A DNA stretch of 64,000 nt from Paenibacillus agilis (GCF_007786455.1 NZ_VNJK01000001.1:62001-126000); one strand, 5' to 3'. Counted from the first letter of the stretch, positions 33,793 through 42,884 are shown. Notes: a model not told the origin generated them from the sequence alone. A program made the numbers and translations.

Positions 33793-34136
33793 GCTGGATA
33801 TTCCTCCTAATGAGTAGGTGATAGATAATATTTCAACCGAGTTCATTCTATCATTAGAATCGGGATTTAGATAGAGTTTAGTGGGAAATTTAACACAATT
33901 ATTGAACAAAGGTCATTTTGTAAAAACAAATATGGCGATTTGTAAAATCAATCTTGACCTGTATTTGAAGAAACAGTATTATTCTGCTAGATGAGAATAC
34001 ATACATATTATACCAAAGAAGCGATGTTTCGATGCAGAAGTTCATCAAAGTAAATCGCTTTGGAAACTGTAATCATTTCATGTTGGAATACAACATACTA
34101 CTAAAAACTAGCTCTACAAATTAAAGGAGTAATGGA
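33793..34136. other. Intergenic region between the nucleotidase and 34137 genes
   Basis: Divergent gap of 344 bp. It contains the promoter at 33954 and an AT-rich leader of about 130 bp after it. No other gene or clear operator was seen. Confidence 0.5.
33954..33982 (+). promoter_or_regulatory. Sigma-A promoter in the nucleotidase upstream region
   Basis: TTGACC, a 17-bp spacer and TATTAT, reading toward the hypothetical gene at 34137 about 155 bp downstream. Confidence 0.6.
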
Positions 34137-34547
34137 ATGGCGACACTGCGAGATATACAGGAAAATGGAACTTATGTTGAATTCTCTTTTTTAAAGTGCA
34201 TACCCGGCGATTACGAAGGATGTCAGCTTCATTTCAAACACTACAAGGGAAACAGTATAGTTGATGAGCTGAACTTCGGTTGGACGAATCTGACGATTAA
34301 AAATTATGTTGAAGTGACTTCGAATTTTCCACTTGAGCAATTAAACAATTTTATATTGAATAATTTGTACACCTCTTTCGAAAACCATCTATATCGTTTG
34401 GAATGGACGAAGCTAGAAAAGGGCAATACGCATAAGCTCCATTTTTTTGGATCTCAACAAGACTTTACGTTGATTGTAGCCGATGATGAAGTCCGACAGT
34501 TTGGCCACGACTTAAAAAGCGAGTGGGAAAAAGGGCTTGGGGCTTAG
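34137..34547 (+). CDS. Hypothetical protein
   Basis: A 136-residue soluble protein. I do not recognise the family. It has an alternation of beta strands (TYVEFSFLKCI, CQLHFKHYKG, NYVEVTSNFP, LYRLEWTKL, HKLHFFG, FTLIVADDEV), one central helix (LEQLNNFILNNLYTSF) and a C-terminal DLKSEWEKG helix. There is no signal or membrane segment. The ATG at 34137 follows AAAGGAG. It is transcribed alone, with a promoter at 33954 and a terminator at 34598. Nothing in the context assigns a function. Confidence 0.65.
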   Translation: MATLRDIQENGTYVEFSFLKCIPGDYEGCQLHFKHYKGNSIVDELNFGWTNLTIKNYVEVTSNFPLEQLNNFILNNLYTSFENHLYRLEWTKLEKGNTHKLHFFGSQQDFTLIVADDEVRQFGHDLKSEWEKGLGA

Positions 34548-34597
34548 TCGTGATTGAACTGCACCTCGTCAAGTAGACAGCATAAACATTAAACTCC

Positions 34598-34647
34598 TTA
34601 AACGGCCTTAGTCCTGAATTCCATTGGACTAAGGCCGTTTAATTTTG
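34598..34647 (+). terminator. Terminator after the hypothetical gene
   Basis: TTAAACGGCCTTAGTCC pairs perfectly with GGACTAAGGCCGTTTAA, then TTTT. Confidence 0.88.
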
Positions 34648-34818
34648 GGGTAATACCAGCGTAGCTGTCGACGAGGTACCCCTCGGTTTAGAGCCTTACT
34701 AAAAGCTTGCGGATATAACGATAAACCGTGTGTAATGATCAGACTTAGGAATGGATTTACGCAGCCGCTAGCGTTAAAATAGATAGACATATCCGTGTTA
34801 AGAAAGTAGGAAGCGATC

Positions 34819-36120
34819 ATGTATCGAATCGGCGTTGTTGGGCCGAGTTTATCCGTTAATCGAATTCTTAAGCTGGCAAATGAAATGGAACAAGAGATGA
34901 AGTTTATTCCTTATGTCTATAAAGAGGCAAAGGAAGTAGCTGGCATCGTTGCTGAGCATAATCATCAAGTGGACTTCTGGCTGTTTTCAGGATATATCCC
35001 TTATCGTATGGCGACCAAAACATTGCCTTCGGACGATAAACTCGTTTATATATTTTCTACAGAATCGACGATTTACAAGGGCTTTATGGATTTAGTATAT
35101 GCTCAAGGCAAGTTGTTGAATCGGGTAAGCATCGACATGATACCGACCGCATATGAAGTCGAGGGGGAAGGCTTGCAGCAGCTGAAAAATACGGTAGCTG
35201 AGCTGTATGTGAAAACATTTGATGTAGATATAGATCCTGAGGATTTGTTGCAGTTTCATTTGGAGTTGTGGCAGCAGAACAAGACAGAGGGTGCGTTGAC
35301 CTGCTATCCAACTGTCCATGAGGCGTTGAAAGAAGCAGGAATTCCTTCGTATTGGATGTCTCCAACTCGGGTTGAAATTTTTCAAACGATACGCATTTTC
35401 CTGGAGAAAGTAAAAACTTCATACTATAAAGACACACAAATCGGTGTCGTCATGATGGAAGTGAAAGAGTTCGACTCGGTGAAAGAGAAATTGAAAAATA
35501 CGTATCAGATTCAGTATTTAGAGCTGCGTATGAAAGAGACGTTGATTCAACTGTGCGAGAAGCTGGATGGCTCTCTCATTGAACAAGGAAACGGGCGTTA
35601 CACGATCTTCAGTTCGCGCGGCGCGATTGAAAGAGAAATTCATGCGCTGCAGGAAAAGGTACAGCAGTTATCGCTTGAAGTGGATATGCCGACAGCTGTT
35701 GGGATTGGATTTGAACAGACGGTATTTTCAGCAGAAATGAATGCTCAACGTGCTTTACGACAGTCGAAGGAAAAAGCGGAACAAGCGATTGTTATTTTCC
35801 AAGATGATGGAACGATTGTGGAATCGGCAGGACAGGAAGAAGAGCTCACATACTCCTATCGTACGGACGATAAAGATTTTTTAGAGAAATTAAAGCGCGG
35901 AAATATTAGTGTAAAGACATTTAAAAAAATAGATGCCTTGATTCAAAAAATGAGCTGGAGCCATTTTACGACGAAAGATTTGGCTGTTAACTTACAGATG
36001 AGTGAACGCAATGCACAGCGGATTATGGCTGATTTATGTGACGTAGATCTTGCGGAGTGCATCGGTGAGGAATCGCACCATACAAGAGGGAGACCCATTA
36101 AAATGTATCGTTTGAAATAA
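34819..36120 (+). CDS. Transcriptional regulator with GGDEF-like domain and C-terminal winged helix
   Basis: A 433-residue protein in three parts. Residues 1-130 (RIGVVGPSLSVNRILKLAN, AEHNHQVDFWLFSGYIPY) resemble a PrpR-N-like Rossmann sensor. Residues about 195-340 have a nucleotidyl-cyclase/GGDEF-like layout (GVVMMEVKEFDSVKEKL, EQGNGRYTIFSSRG) without the GGDEF signature, so no cyclase activity is expected. Residues about 365-433 hold a winged helix (SHFTTKDLAVNLQMSERNAQ, ending GRPIKMYRLK). It lies directly upstream of an MFS transporter, an M20 amidohydrolase and a glutaminase, so it probably controls them. The effector is unknown. Confidence 0.72.
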   Translation: MYRIGVVGPSLSVNRILKLANEMEQEMKFIPYVYKEAKEVAGIVAEHNHQVDFWLFSGYIPYRMATKTLPSDDKLVYIFSTESTIYKGFMDLVYAQGKLLNRVSIDMIPTAYEVEGEGLQQLKNTVAELYVKTFDVDIDPEDLLQFHLELWQQNKTEGALTCYPTVHEALKEAGIPSYWMSPTRVEIFQTIRIFLEKVKTSYYKDTQIGVVMMEVKEFDSVKEKLKNTYQIQYLELRMKETLIQLCEKLDGSLIEQGNGRYTIFSSRGAIEREIHALQEKVQQLSLEVDMPTAVGIGFEQTVFSAEMNAQRALRQSKEKAEQAIVIFQDDGTIVESAGQEEELTYSYRTDDKDFLEKLKRGNISVKTFKKIDALIQKMSWSHFTTKDLAVNLQMSERNAQRIMADLCDVDLAECIGEESHHTRGRPIKMYRLK

Positions 36121-36149
36121 GCATCCACCTAGTGGGTGCTTATTTTTTT
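36119..36149 (+). terminator. Terminator of the regulator gene
   Basis: AAGCATCCAC pairs with GTGGGTGCTT (one wobble) around CTA, then seven T. Confidence 0.85.
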
Positions 36150-36259
36150 ATTTAATGGATATAAAAAAGATTTATTGGAGTTGTACAGCTGATATCCGTA
36201 AAATATCTATAAAACGAAAATGTCGTTATATATTCGTAAAATAAAGATGCGGGGTGAAC

Positions 36260-37519
36260 ATGATGACAGCTAAACGCACAAGGAATTGGATTTTAGCGCT
36301 GCTTTTTCTTGGTTGGTCGTTAGGTAATTTGGATCGTTATATTATGAATTATGCTGTGTTAGCGATTACGGAGGATTTGAACTTAAGCTCGTCTTCTACG
36401 GGTATATTGCTGAGCAGCTTCTTCGCTGGTTATGCCTTGATGCAAATGCCGGGTGGATGGCTTGCAGACCGATTTGGTCCGAGAAAGGTTCTTCTATCTG
36501 CTGTTGTTATATGGTCGATATTTACGGGGTTGACCGCTGTAGCTTGGTCACTGACCTCGATGATAGTGATTCGCTTTTTATTTGGTATCGGAGAAGGTGG
36601 ATTCCAACCTGCCAGTTCTAAAATTTTATCGCTAACATTCCCGAAAGCAGAGCGTGCACGGGCGATGTCCGTTATTCTATCTTCAAGCGGAATTATATCG
36701 CTTTTTATTCCACTAGCGGCAGCAGGAATGTTGGAAACGATCGGCTGGCGCATGATGTTTGTTATTTTTGGACTTGCTGGTGCTGTTATTGCCGCTCTAT
36801 ATTGGTTCTTCATTAAGATTCCTAATCATCCACTGGAAGAGGAAATCGTTCCAACGAGGATCACTACATCTACTACGAATCCGCAGCAAAACAAAGGGAT
36901 GTTTAAAGCACTGCTTAAAACGCCGATCATCTGGAATTTGCTTGTCGCCTATTTTAGTATTTATGCCGTCAACTGGGGATTGTCAGCTTGGTTGCCGACT
37001 TATTTAGTTAAGAGTCGTGGTCTTGATCTTGTTTCCGTTGGTTGGGCGCAAACGATTCCAGCTGTCACAACAATTGTAGGTATTTTTATTAGTGGATATG
37101 TTATCGATAAGCTTCCAAAAGGCAAAGAAAGACTGCTCGGAAGTGTGTCCTGTGCTTGTATTGGCGTGCTGCTCTATCTTATGTTTACGGCTTCAAGTGT
37201 ATCTGCGTTTATCGCGTATCAAACGACGGTTAACTTATTTATTGCCTTTGTCGTTACGCTATTGCCGGCAATCGTACTGAAGCAATTGCCTACTGCTGTA
37301 ACAGGTACAGCAATGGGAATCGCGAACACAGGTGGTCAGTTGGCAGGCTTTATTACACCTATGGCGATTGGATTTATGGTTGATGCATTTAACGGTTCGT
37401 TCGACGCTGCTTTCTGGATGCTGATCGGGTTCTCTGTTGTCTGCATTGGTGCATTGATGACGATGAATGACAAAAAAGGCGATCTATTTAAGCAAAGTAA
37501 GGAAGAGGCTTATTCGTAA
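36260..37519 (+). CDS. MFS transporter
   Basis: A 419-residue protein with twelve hydrophobic helices. Helix 1 carries LGNLDRYIMNYAVLAI, typical of anion:cation symporters (sugar acid/phthalate type). The 2-3 loop motif is GGWLADRFGPRKVL, and a second GYVIDKLPKGKE copy marks the second half. It carries organic anions or acyl-amino acids in family terms; with the amidohydrolase and glutaminase next door, uptake of an amide-type substrate is inferred. I use the ATG at 36260; GTG 36254 and ATG 36263 are near alternatives. It starts 140 bp after the regulator. Confidence 0.88.
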   Translation: MMTAKRTRNWILALLFLGWSLGNLDRYIMNYAVLAITEDLNLSSSSTGILLSSFFAGYALMQMPGGWLADRFGPRKVLLSAVVIWSIFTGLTAVAWSLTSMIVIRFLFGIGEGGFQPASSKILSLTFPKAERARAMSVILSSSGIISLFIPLAAAGMLETIGWRMMFVIFGLAGAVIAALYWFFIKIPNHPLEEEIVPTRITTSTTNPQQNKGMFKALLKTPIIWNLLVAYFSIYAVNWGLSAWLPTYLVKSRGLDLVSVGWAQTIPAVTTIVGIFISGYVIDKLPKGKERLLGSVSCACIGVLLYLMFTASSVSAFIAYQTTVNLFIAFVVTLLPAIVLKQLPTAVTGTAMGIANTGGQLAGFITPMAIGFMVDAFNGSFDAAFWMLIGFSVVCIGALMTMNDKKGDLFKQSKEEAYS

Positions 37520-37605
37520 ATGAGAACATAGAAATTTATAATACGTGATTCGGCGAGTTGACGTGTATTACCGGAATTTTTGAAATCGAGAGGAGAGATT
37601 GGTGT

Positions 37606-39042
37606 ATGGGATTGGACTTGCATGCAATCATATCTGATCTAGTTGAGCAAAAAAGAGACAAGACAATTGAGCTAAGCGACAGCATTTGGGATTGTCCTGA
37701 AATTTATTTCGAAGAGCATCACTCTGCTGAATATGTGTGCAAAGCATTGGAATCGGAAGGTTTTCAGGTCGAGCGTGAGATAGCTGGACTACCAACCGGA
37801 TTTATTGGCAGCTATGGAGAAGGTAAACCGATTGTTGCGATTTTAGGAGAGTATGATGCGTTAGCAGGGTTAAGCCAGAAGAAAGGTGATATTCAACATG
37901 ATCCGGTTGTTGCTGGCGGCCATGGGCATGGCTGCGGCCATAACTTGCTAGGGGCGGGTGCATTCGCTGCTGCAGTTGCGATTAAAGACTATATGCAGCA
38001 AGCGGGCCTGCAAGGGACGGTTCGATATTATGGCTGTCCAGCTGAAGAAAGTGGCTCAGGCAAAGCCTATATCGCTCGTGCGGGACTTTTTGATAATGTT
38101 GACCTAGCATTTTCTTGGCATCCATTTACGGCACCGCGCATTATGAACGATAGCTCGCTTGCAAACTACTCCGCAACGTTTAAGTTCGACGGAAAAAGCG
38201 CGCATGCTGCGGCTGCTCCACATTTAGGACGGAGTGCCTTAGATGCAGTAGAGTTGATGAACGTAGGCGTCAATTATTTGCGCGAGCATATGATTCCAGA
38301 AGCGCGCGTGCATTATGCGATTACAGACACAGGTGGGATTTCGCCAAATGTGGTCCAGCCGCACGCGGAAGTCATCTATTTGATTCGTGCTCCGAAAAAG
38401 CAGCAAGTTGAGGAGCTTTATGAACGAGTACGTAACATCGCTAAAGGTGCTGCTCTAATGACGGGGACGACGATGGAAGTGGAGTTTGAAGGTGCTGCCT
38501 CCAACTTAATTCCAAATACGACGTTGGCAAATGTGATGTACAAGCATTTAGCTGCTGTCGGTGCTCCTGCTTATGATGAGGCTGACTATCAGTTTGCGAA
38601 GGACATTCGGGCTTCTCTATCGCAAGAAGATCGGCAAGCTGCCTATGCTGGCTGGGATCGAGCTGTAGTGAAGGCATTGAAAGACAAAGACATTGTGGAT
38701 TTCATCCCACCCCACGGCGATGAAGGAGCATTAGCCGCATCAACCGATGTTGGCGATGTGAGCTGGATCGTTCCAACGATGCAGTGCATGACAACATGCT
38801 GGGCATTGGGTACGCCATTCCATACGTGGCAGGTCGTCTCGCAAGGGACGATGCCAATCGCTCATAAAGGTATGCTGCAAGCAGGTAAGGTCCTTGCATG
38901 TACGGCCATTGATGCGATGCTCAATCAAGACATTATCGAGCAAGCTCGTGCGGAATGGCAGGAGCGCTTGGATGGAGAGGTATACACATCGCTTATTCCT
39001 GAGCATGTGATGCCGCCTCGCAGAGGAAGCGTTCAAGCGTAG
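37606..39042 (+). CDS. M20-family amidohydrolase, AbgB-like
   Basis: A 478-residue metallohydrolase similar to the p-aminobenzoyl-glutamate hydrolase subunit B. Motifs are AILGEYDALAGLSQ, GHGHGCGHNLLGAGAFA (metal Cys/His), GCPAEESGSGKAYIARAG (catalytic Glu pair), FSWHPF, and the dimerisation-domain SAHAAAAPHLGRSALDAVE. The family cleaves N-acyl amino acids or aminobenzoyl-glutamate in the cytoplasm. The ATG at 37606 follows GAGGAGAGA; 16 upstream codons are not needed. It lies 86 bp after the MFS gene, probably as its metabolic partner, with a terminator at 39115. Confidence 0.88.
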   Translation: MGLDLHAIISDLVEQKRDKTIELSDSIWDCPEIYFEEHHSAEYVCKALESEGFQVEREIAGLPTGFIGSYGEGKPIVAILGEYDALAGLSQKKGDIQHDPVVAGGHGHGCGHNLLGAGAFAAAVAIKDYMQQAGLQGTVRYYGCPAEESGSGKAYIARAGLFDNVDLAFSWHPFTAPRIMNDSSLANYSATFKFDGKSAHAAAAPHLGRSALDAVELMNVGVNYLREHMIPEARVHYAITDTGGISPNVVQPHAEVIYLIRAPKKQQVEELYERVRNIAKGAALMTGTTMEVEFEGAASNLIPNTTLANVMYKHLAAVGAPAYDEADYQFAKDIRASLSQEDRQAAYAGWDRAVVKALKDKDIVDFIPPHGDEGALAASTDVGDVSWIVPTMQCMTTCWALGTPFHTWQVVSQGTMPIAHKGMLQAGKVLACTAIDAMLNQDIIEQARAEWQERLDGEVYTSLIPEHVMPPRRGSVQA

Positions 39043-39114
39043 ACTATAGTGTTGGTGGTCAGCCTGTGAAAACTTACGTGTGAAATGCTTGCTAATTCGC
39101 TAGAGTTCTAATAC

Positions 39115-39149
39115 GATGAGAATCGATTTGATTCTCATCTTTATTTTTC
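39115..39149 (+). terminator. Terminator between the amidohydrolase and glutaminase genes
   Basis: GATGAGAATC and GATTCTCATC form a perfect 10-bp stem, then TTTATTTTT. Confidence 0.85.
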
Positions 39150-39177
39150 TTGGATAGAGGAAAAAGGGGGCATGTCT

Positions 39178-40185
39178 ATGGCAAACGAGAACATCCAGCT
39201 AGGTCAAGCTATTCAAACGGAAGCTGATTCAAACGAAACGGATACGATTCTACATACATGGTTGGAGCACTATCGCCCCTATACAACGAATGGACGATGC
39301 GCCGCCTATATCCCAGCATTGGCACAAGTCGATCCCTCGCAGCTAGGGGTTACGATAATTGGACCAGATGGGAAGCTCGCAAAGTCAGGCGATTGCGACG
39401 CCCTATTTACTTTGCAAAGTGTATCAAAAGTGATTGGCTTCATAGCTGCTTGTGTGGAGCATGGGTCTGCCTATGTGTTGGAACGAGTAGATGTGGAACC
39501 GACTGGAGATGCCTTTAATTCCATCGTTCGTTTAGAAGTACATAAACCAGGTAAGCCTTTTAATCCGATGATTAATGCGGGTGCCATTACCGTCTCCTCT
39601 TTACTCGGAGGCAAGTCACCTCAGCAAAAAATAGACTCAATCTTGGCCTTCATTGAGAAAATGGTAGGAAGACGCGTCAGTATAAATGAAGAAGTATATC
39701 AATCTGAATGGCAGACAGCTGACCGCAATCGCTCGCTCGCTTATTATTTGAAGGGGACAGGATTCCTGGAAAGCTCGGTAGAGGACGCCTTAGAAGTGTA
39801 TTTAAAGGAATGTTCCATTGAAGTAAATACGCAGGATATCGCGATGATTGGATTGGTGCTAGCCCATGACGGATATCATCCGCTCCGTAAAGAACAGTTA
39901 TTCCCTAAGGAAGTCGCCAAGTTAGCGAAGGCACTTATGGTCACATGCGGCATGTACAACGCCTCTGGCAAATTCGCTGCATTTATTGGCGTCCCTGCGA
40001 AAAGCGGTGTTTCTGGCGGCATTATGGCTGCTGTTCCGAGCCATGCAAGTTCCCCGGGCGCTCCATTTCCAGCGGGATGTGGGATAGGGATATATGGTCC
40101 AGCGATTGATGAGTACGGCAATAGTGTAGCCGGAGGCATGTTATTGAAGCATATTGCTAAAGAATGGGACTTTAATATTTTTTAA
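39178..40185 (+). CDS. glsA: Glutaminase
   Basis: A 335-residue serine-dependent glutaminase of the beta-lactamase-like fold: glutamine plus water gives glutamate and ammonia. The conserved LQSVSKVIGF (Ser-x-x-Lys nucleophile), PFNPMINAGAI, AYYLKGTGFL and GVPAKSGVSGGIMA motifs are all present at family spacing. Length is normal (about 310 residues) with a slightly longer N-terminus. The ATG at 39178 is 7 bp after AAAAAGGGGG; ATG 39172 is too close. It is placed after an MFS transporter and amidohydrolase, probably providing release of ammonium from an imported amide. Confidence 0.93.
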   Translation: MANENIQLGQAIQTEADSNETDTILHTWLEHYRPYTTNGRCAAYIPALAQVDPSQLGVTIIGPDGKLAKSGDCDALFTLQSVSKVIGFIAACVEHGSAYVLERVDVEPTGDAFNSIVRLEVHKPGKPFNPMINAGAITVSSLLGGKSPQQKIDSILAFIEKMVGRRVSINEEVYQSEWQTADRNRSLAYYLKGTGFLESSVEDALEVYLKECSIEVNTQDIAMIGLVLAHDGYHPLRKEQLFPKEVAKLAKALMVTCGMYNASGKFAAFIGVPAKSGVSGGIMAAVPSHASSPGAPFPAGCGIGIYGPAIDEYGNSVAGGMLLKHIAKEWDFNIF

Positions 40186-40248
40186 GTGATAGCTAACGGA
40201 CTTGCTTGAAATTAATCCAATCATCAATTTGCTAAATAGATGGTACAA

Positions 40249-40276
40249 AAAAAAGAGCTGCATGCAGCTCTTTTTA
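40249..40276. terminator. Bidirectional terminator between glsA and the carboxypeptidase gene
   Basis: AAAGAGCTGCA palindrome with A/T tails on both sides. Confidence 0.85.
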
Positions 40277-40335
40277 CTTTAGATTTCGTTTAACGTACAA
40301 CTATTAATTTATTACATGATTCACTACACGACCCA

Positions 40336-41199
40336 CTAAATAAAAGGAATATAAAACTTATTAAACCCGAAAGATAACAATTTCTTGGTCTCCCTAAATC
40401 GATCTGCATCGCTACCGGTACCCATAACTACCGATATTAGCCGCTTATTGCCTTCTTCAGCAGTTCCTGCAAAGCTGTAGCCAGCTAAGTTTGTAAAACC
40501 CGTCTTTAATCCGTCAACGCTTTCAAAATATAGCCCTTGATCATTCGGATCCAGCATTTTATTCGTTGCTGTCAGTACGGTACCGTCATACTCTAATGTG
40601 TACGATTCAAGCTTCGTAATGGAGACTACGTCTGGGAACTTTTCTAATAGCTGCTGCGATATTTTAGCTACGTCCAGCGCAGTCATTCTGGATTCTTCAT
40701 TGTTCTCATCGGCGAGTCCAGTTGCATTTACAAAGTAAGTCTGGGGAGATAATTCCAGTTGCTTCGCCATTTCATTCATCAGTTGAGTGAATTGGTCCTC
40801 ACTGCCAGCAATATGTTCAGCTAGTGCGACCGCTGCATTATTCGCGGATGAAACGACCATCGCATAAAACAGATCTTTAACCGATAGGCGATCGCCAACT
40901 TCCACATCGATTTTTACGCCTTCGCTATCAACAGTCGTTGCATTAATCATGATCGTGTCATTCCACTTCAATGCGCCCGTATAAATTTGCTCCAACACGA
41001 TGTACTCCGTCATGATTTTGGACATGCTTGCTGGGGCAAGAGGTGTATCTTCATTTATGCTATAAAGTATTTTCCCTGATTCAGCGTCCATAAGAATGGC
41101 AGCCTTCGCATCGATATCTGGCTTTGCGATGAATGGAAAAGCAATATATACAAGAAGAAGGATAAGGATAAAGATCATCGTTTTTTTAGCACGTTTCAT
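40336..41199 (-). CDS. D-alanyl-D-alanine carboxypeptidase (PBP5-like, S11)
   Basis: A 287-residue membrane-anchored or secreted enzyme. The N-terminal hydrophobic segment MIFILILLLVYIAFPFIA is followed by the catalytic domain with SMSK (SxxK), SSANN (SxN) and KTG in GLKTGFTNLAGYSFAG. The enzyme removes the terminal D-Ala of peptidoglycan pentapeptides. It lacks the C-terminal beta-rich domain of full-length PBP5, so it is a short version common in Bacillota. The ATG at 41199 follows GGAGGTTAG. It diverges from the MerR gene and shares no obvious operator. Confidence 0.92.
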   Translation of the reverse strand: MKRAKKTMIFILILLLVYIAFPFIAKPDIDAKAAILMDAESGKILYSINEDTPLAPASMSKIMTEYIVLEQIYTGALKWNDTIMINATTVDSEGVKIDVEVGDRLSVKDLFYAMVVSSANNAAVALAEHIAGSEDQFTQLMNEMAKQLELSPQTYFVNATGLADENNEESRMTALDVAKISQQLLEKFPDVVSITKLESYTLEYDGTVLTATNKMLDPNDQGLYFESVDGLKTGFTNLAGYSFAGTAEEGNKRLISVVMGTGSDADRFRETKKLLSFGFNKFYIPFI

Positions 41200-41339
41200 T
41201 TTCTAACCTCCGTAGTTAGGTAAGTCTAATCTAAGATTAGACTTGATTGTTTAAATGAGAGGAAAGAAAAAATAAAGTTTTTATAAAGTGCTTTAATTAT
41301 TTGCCAAGTGAAAGAAAGTAAAACAACAAAAGATTCTTC

Positions 41340-41371
41340 TTGACTATAACGTATACGTTATACCTTATAGT
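41340..41371 (+). promoter_or_regulatory. MerR-type promoter with long spacer and palindrome
   Basis: TTGACT followed by a 19- or 20-bp spacer and TTATAG/TATAGT. A perfect 18-bp palindrome TATAACGTATACGTTATA (41345-41362) fills the spacer. An extended spacer with a central dyad is the hallmark of MerR-activated promoters. Confidence 0.8.
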
Positions 41372-41389
41372 AATGTTGGGTGAGATACG

Positions 41390-42169
41390 ATGTATAGCAT
41401 GAAAGAAATGATACACTTATCAGGAATTAGCAGAAGAACGTTGTATTACTACGATCAGATCGGGCTATTAACTCCCGAGGTCGTGGACGATAATGGTTAC
41501 CGCATCTACAGTGAACAGAACCTGATTCGACTGCAACAAATTTTGTTGTTGAAATCACTTGGTTATACGTTATCTCAGGTTGCTGAACTGCTAAGCGGGC
41601 AAACTTTACCGCAGAATGGAAAAGAAGCGTGGGTACATTCACTCGAACAGCAAATCGCTTGGGTAGATGAAGAGCAGGAGAAGCTGCAGCGCAAACGTTA
41701 TTTGCTAAAATCAATGATTCATGCAGTTGGTACTAGCGGGAAAGTAAACGCCCCGGAGCTGCAACAGCTGCTTAAGGCACTGGAATCGAAGGAGGTAATG
41801 AACGCCAATAAGCCTCAATTCAACAGCGATACCTATACGCCTGAGGAGTTAAGCATTCTGTCGTCCCTGCCTGTTATGGGGAGTGAGGATTCACGAATAC
41901 AAGAGTATATTGAGCTATTGGAGCACATTCGTCTCTATATGTCGGAACCTCCAGAATCAGATACTGTGCAGTACTTAGCAAAGAGGCTATGGAATTGGCT
42001 GCTGCTGTTATTCCAAGGGAACACGCAACTGTTGGAGAAGTACTGGGCTAACTTGGCACCCAAACAGGAAGAAGACTCACCGGTCTACGGACACGATAAA
42101 GAGTTAGTTGCTTATGTGAACCGGATGATGGATGTATTTTTGAAGCGAATGGGGGCGGAGGAGCAATGA
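41390..42169 (+). CDS. MerR-family regulator
   Basis: A 259-residue MerR protein. The N-terminal helix-turn-helix and wing are MKEMIHLSGISRRTLYYYDQ, then PEVVDDNGYRIYSEQNLIRL and QQILLLKSLGYTL. A coiled-coil dimerisation helix follows (about 80-115) and an effector-binding domain of about 140 residues that has no Cys metal-binding motif. This is like TipA/BmrR-type drug-sensing regulators (TipAS-like in size). It overlaps the first SMR gene by 4 bp (ATGA), and its promoter has the classical MerR dyad. It probably activates its own operon in response to a cationic or antibiotic ligand. Confidence 0.9.
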   Translation: MYSMKEMIHLSGISRRTLYYYDQIGLLTPEVVDDNGYRIYSEQNLIRLQQILLLKSLGYTLSQVAELLSGQTLPQNGKEAWVHSLEQQIAWVDEEQEKLQRKRYLLKSMIHAVGTSGKVNAPELQQLLKALESKEVMNANKPQFNSDTYTPEELSILSSLPVMGSEDSRIQEYIELLEHIRLYMSEPPESDTVQYLAKRLWNWLLLLFQGNTQLLEKYWANLAPKQEEDSPVYGHDKELVAYVNRMMDVFLKRMGAEEQ

Positions 42170-42522
42170 GTCGTACAGGTAAAGATTTCACAGAATCATC
42201 TCATTCAGGATGGAGATATTTACTGCTTGGAGGCGCATTAGAAATCGTATGGGCAGGACTGTTGAAAATGAATTTGCTGGCTGGACCACTTTTGCTTACA
42301 TTCGTTTTTAGTTTTCATTTTCTGATGAAAGCAGCCCAAAAATTGCCCGTCGGAACGGTGTATGCCGCGTTTACAGGCATAGGCGCAGTTGGGACATTTG
42401 TGCTCGATATCGTACTGTTCGATGAGGAACTTCAAATAGGTAGGATCGGTTTGGTAATGTTGCTTATTTTCTTCATTATAATGTTGAAACGATCAAGTGA
42501 CATTGAGAGGAAAGTAGGTTGA
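42166..42522 (+). CDS. SMR efflux protein of the MerR operon, subunit 1
   Basis: A 118-residue four-helix SMR protein. A hydrophilic 14-residue N-terminal extension (MSRTGKDFTESSHS) precedes helix 1 (LLLGGALEIVWAGLLK, with the conserved Glu). The KLPVGTVYAAFTGIGAVGTF loop is intact. The ATG overlaps the MerR stop. It is paired with the next gene, 4 bp away. Confidence 0.9.
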   Translation: MSRTGKDFTESSHSGWRYLLLGGALEIVWAGLLKMNLLAGPLLLTFVFSFHFLMKAAQKLPVGTVYAAFTGIGAVGTFVLDIVLFDEELQIGRIGLVMLLIFFIIMLKRSSDIERKVG

Positions 42523-42526
42523 TAAC

Positions 42527-42841
42527 ATGGAATGGATTTATTTAATTGTAGCGGGCTGTTGTGAAATGGTTGGTTTTATCGGTTTGAAACGGTCTGCTGC
42601 CCGTGATACGTGGCCGAACTTTATTCTTATGATGGGCTCGTTTGCTATCAGCTTGTTCTTTTTATCCTTAGCGCTGAACACGATTCCGTTAGGAGTTGCG
42701 TACTCGGTGTGGGCAGGAATTGGTACACTAGGTGCGGCTGTTATAGGTATATGGATGTATAAGGAGTCTGCTTCGCTGATGCGAATTACGGCATTGACGG
42801 GCATCGTAGCAACAATTATTGCCTTACGTTTAACCATGTAA
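42527..42841 (+). CDS. SMR efflux protein of the MerR operon, subunit 2
   Basis: A 104-residue SMR protein. The Glu is in VAGCCEMVGFIGLKRS and the helix 2-3 loop contains IPLGVAYSVWAGIGTLGAAVI. It forms a pair with the preceding SMR gene, a second heterodimeric pump in this window besides that at 18369; both pairs have an ELLWV/EIVW-type first partner. Terminator at 42885. Confidence 0.9.
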   Translation: MEWIYLIVAGCCEMVGFIGLKRSAARDTWPNFILMMGSFAISLFFLSLALNTIPLGVAYSVWAGIGTLGAAVIGIWMYKESASLMRITALTGIVATIIALRLTM

Positions 42842-42884
42842 TATAGAATGCATGTTAAAAATTAGAGAAGGCGAAGAGCGAGCG

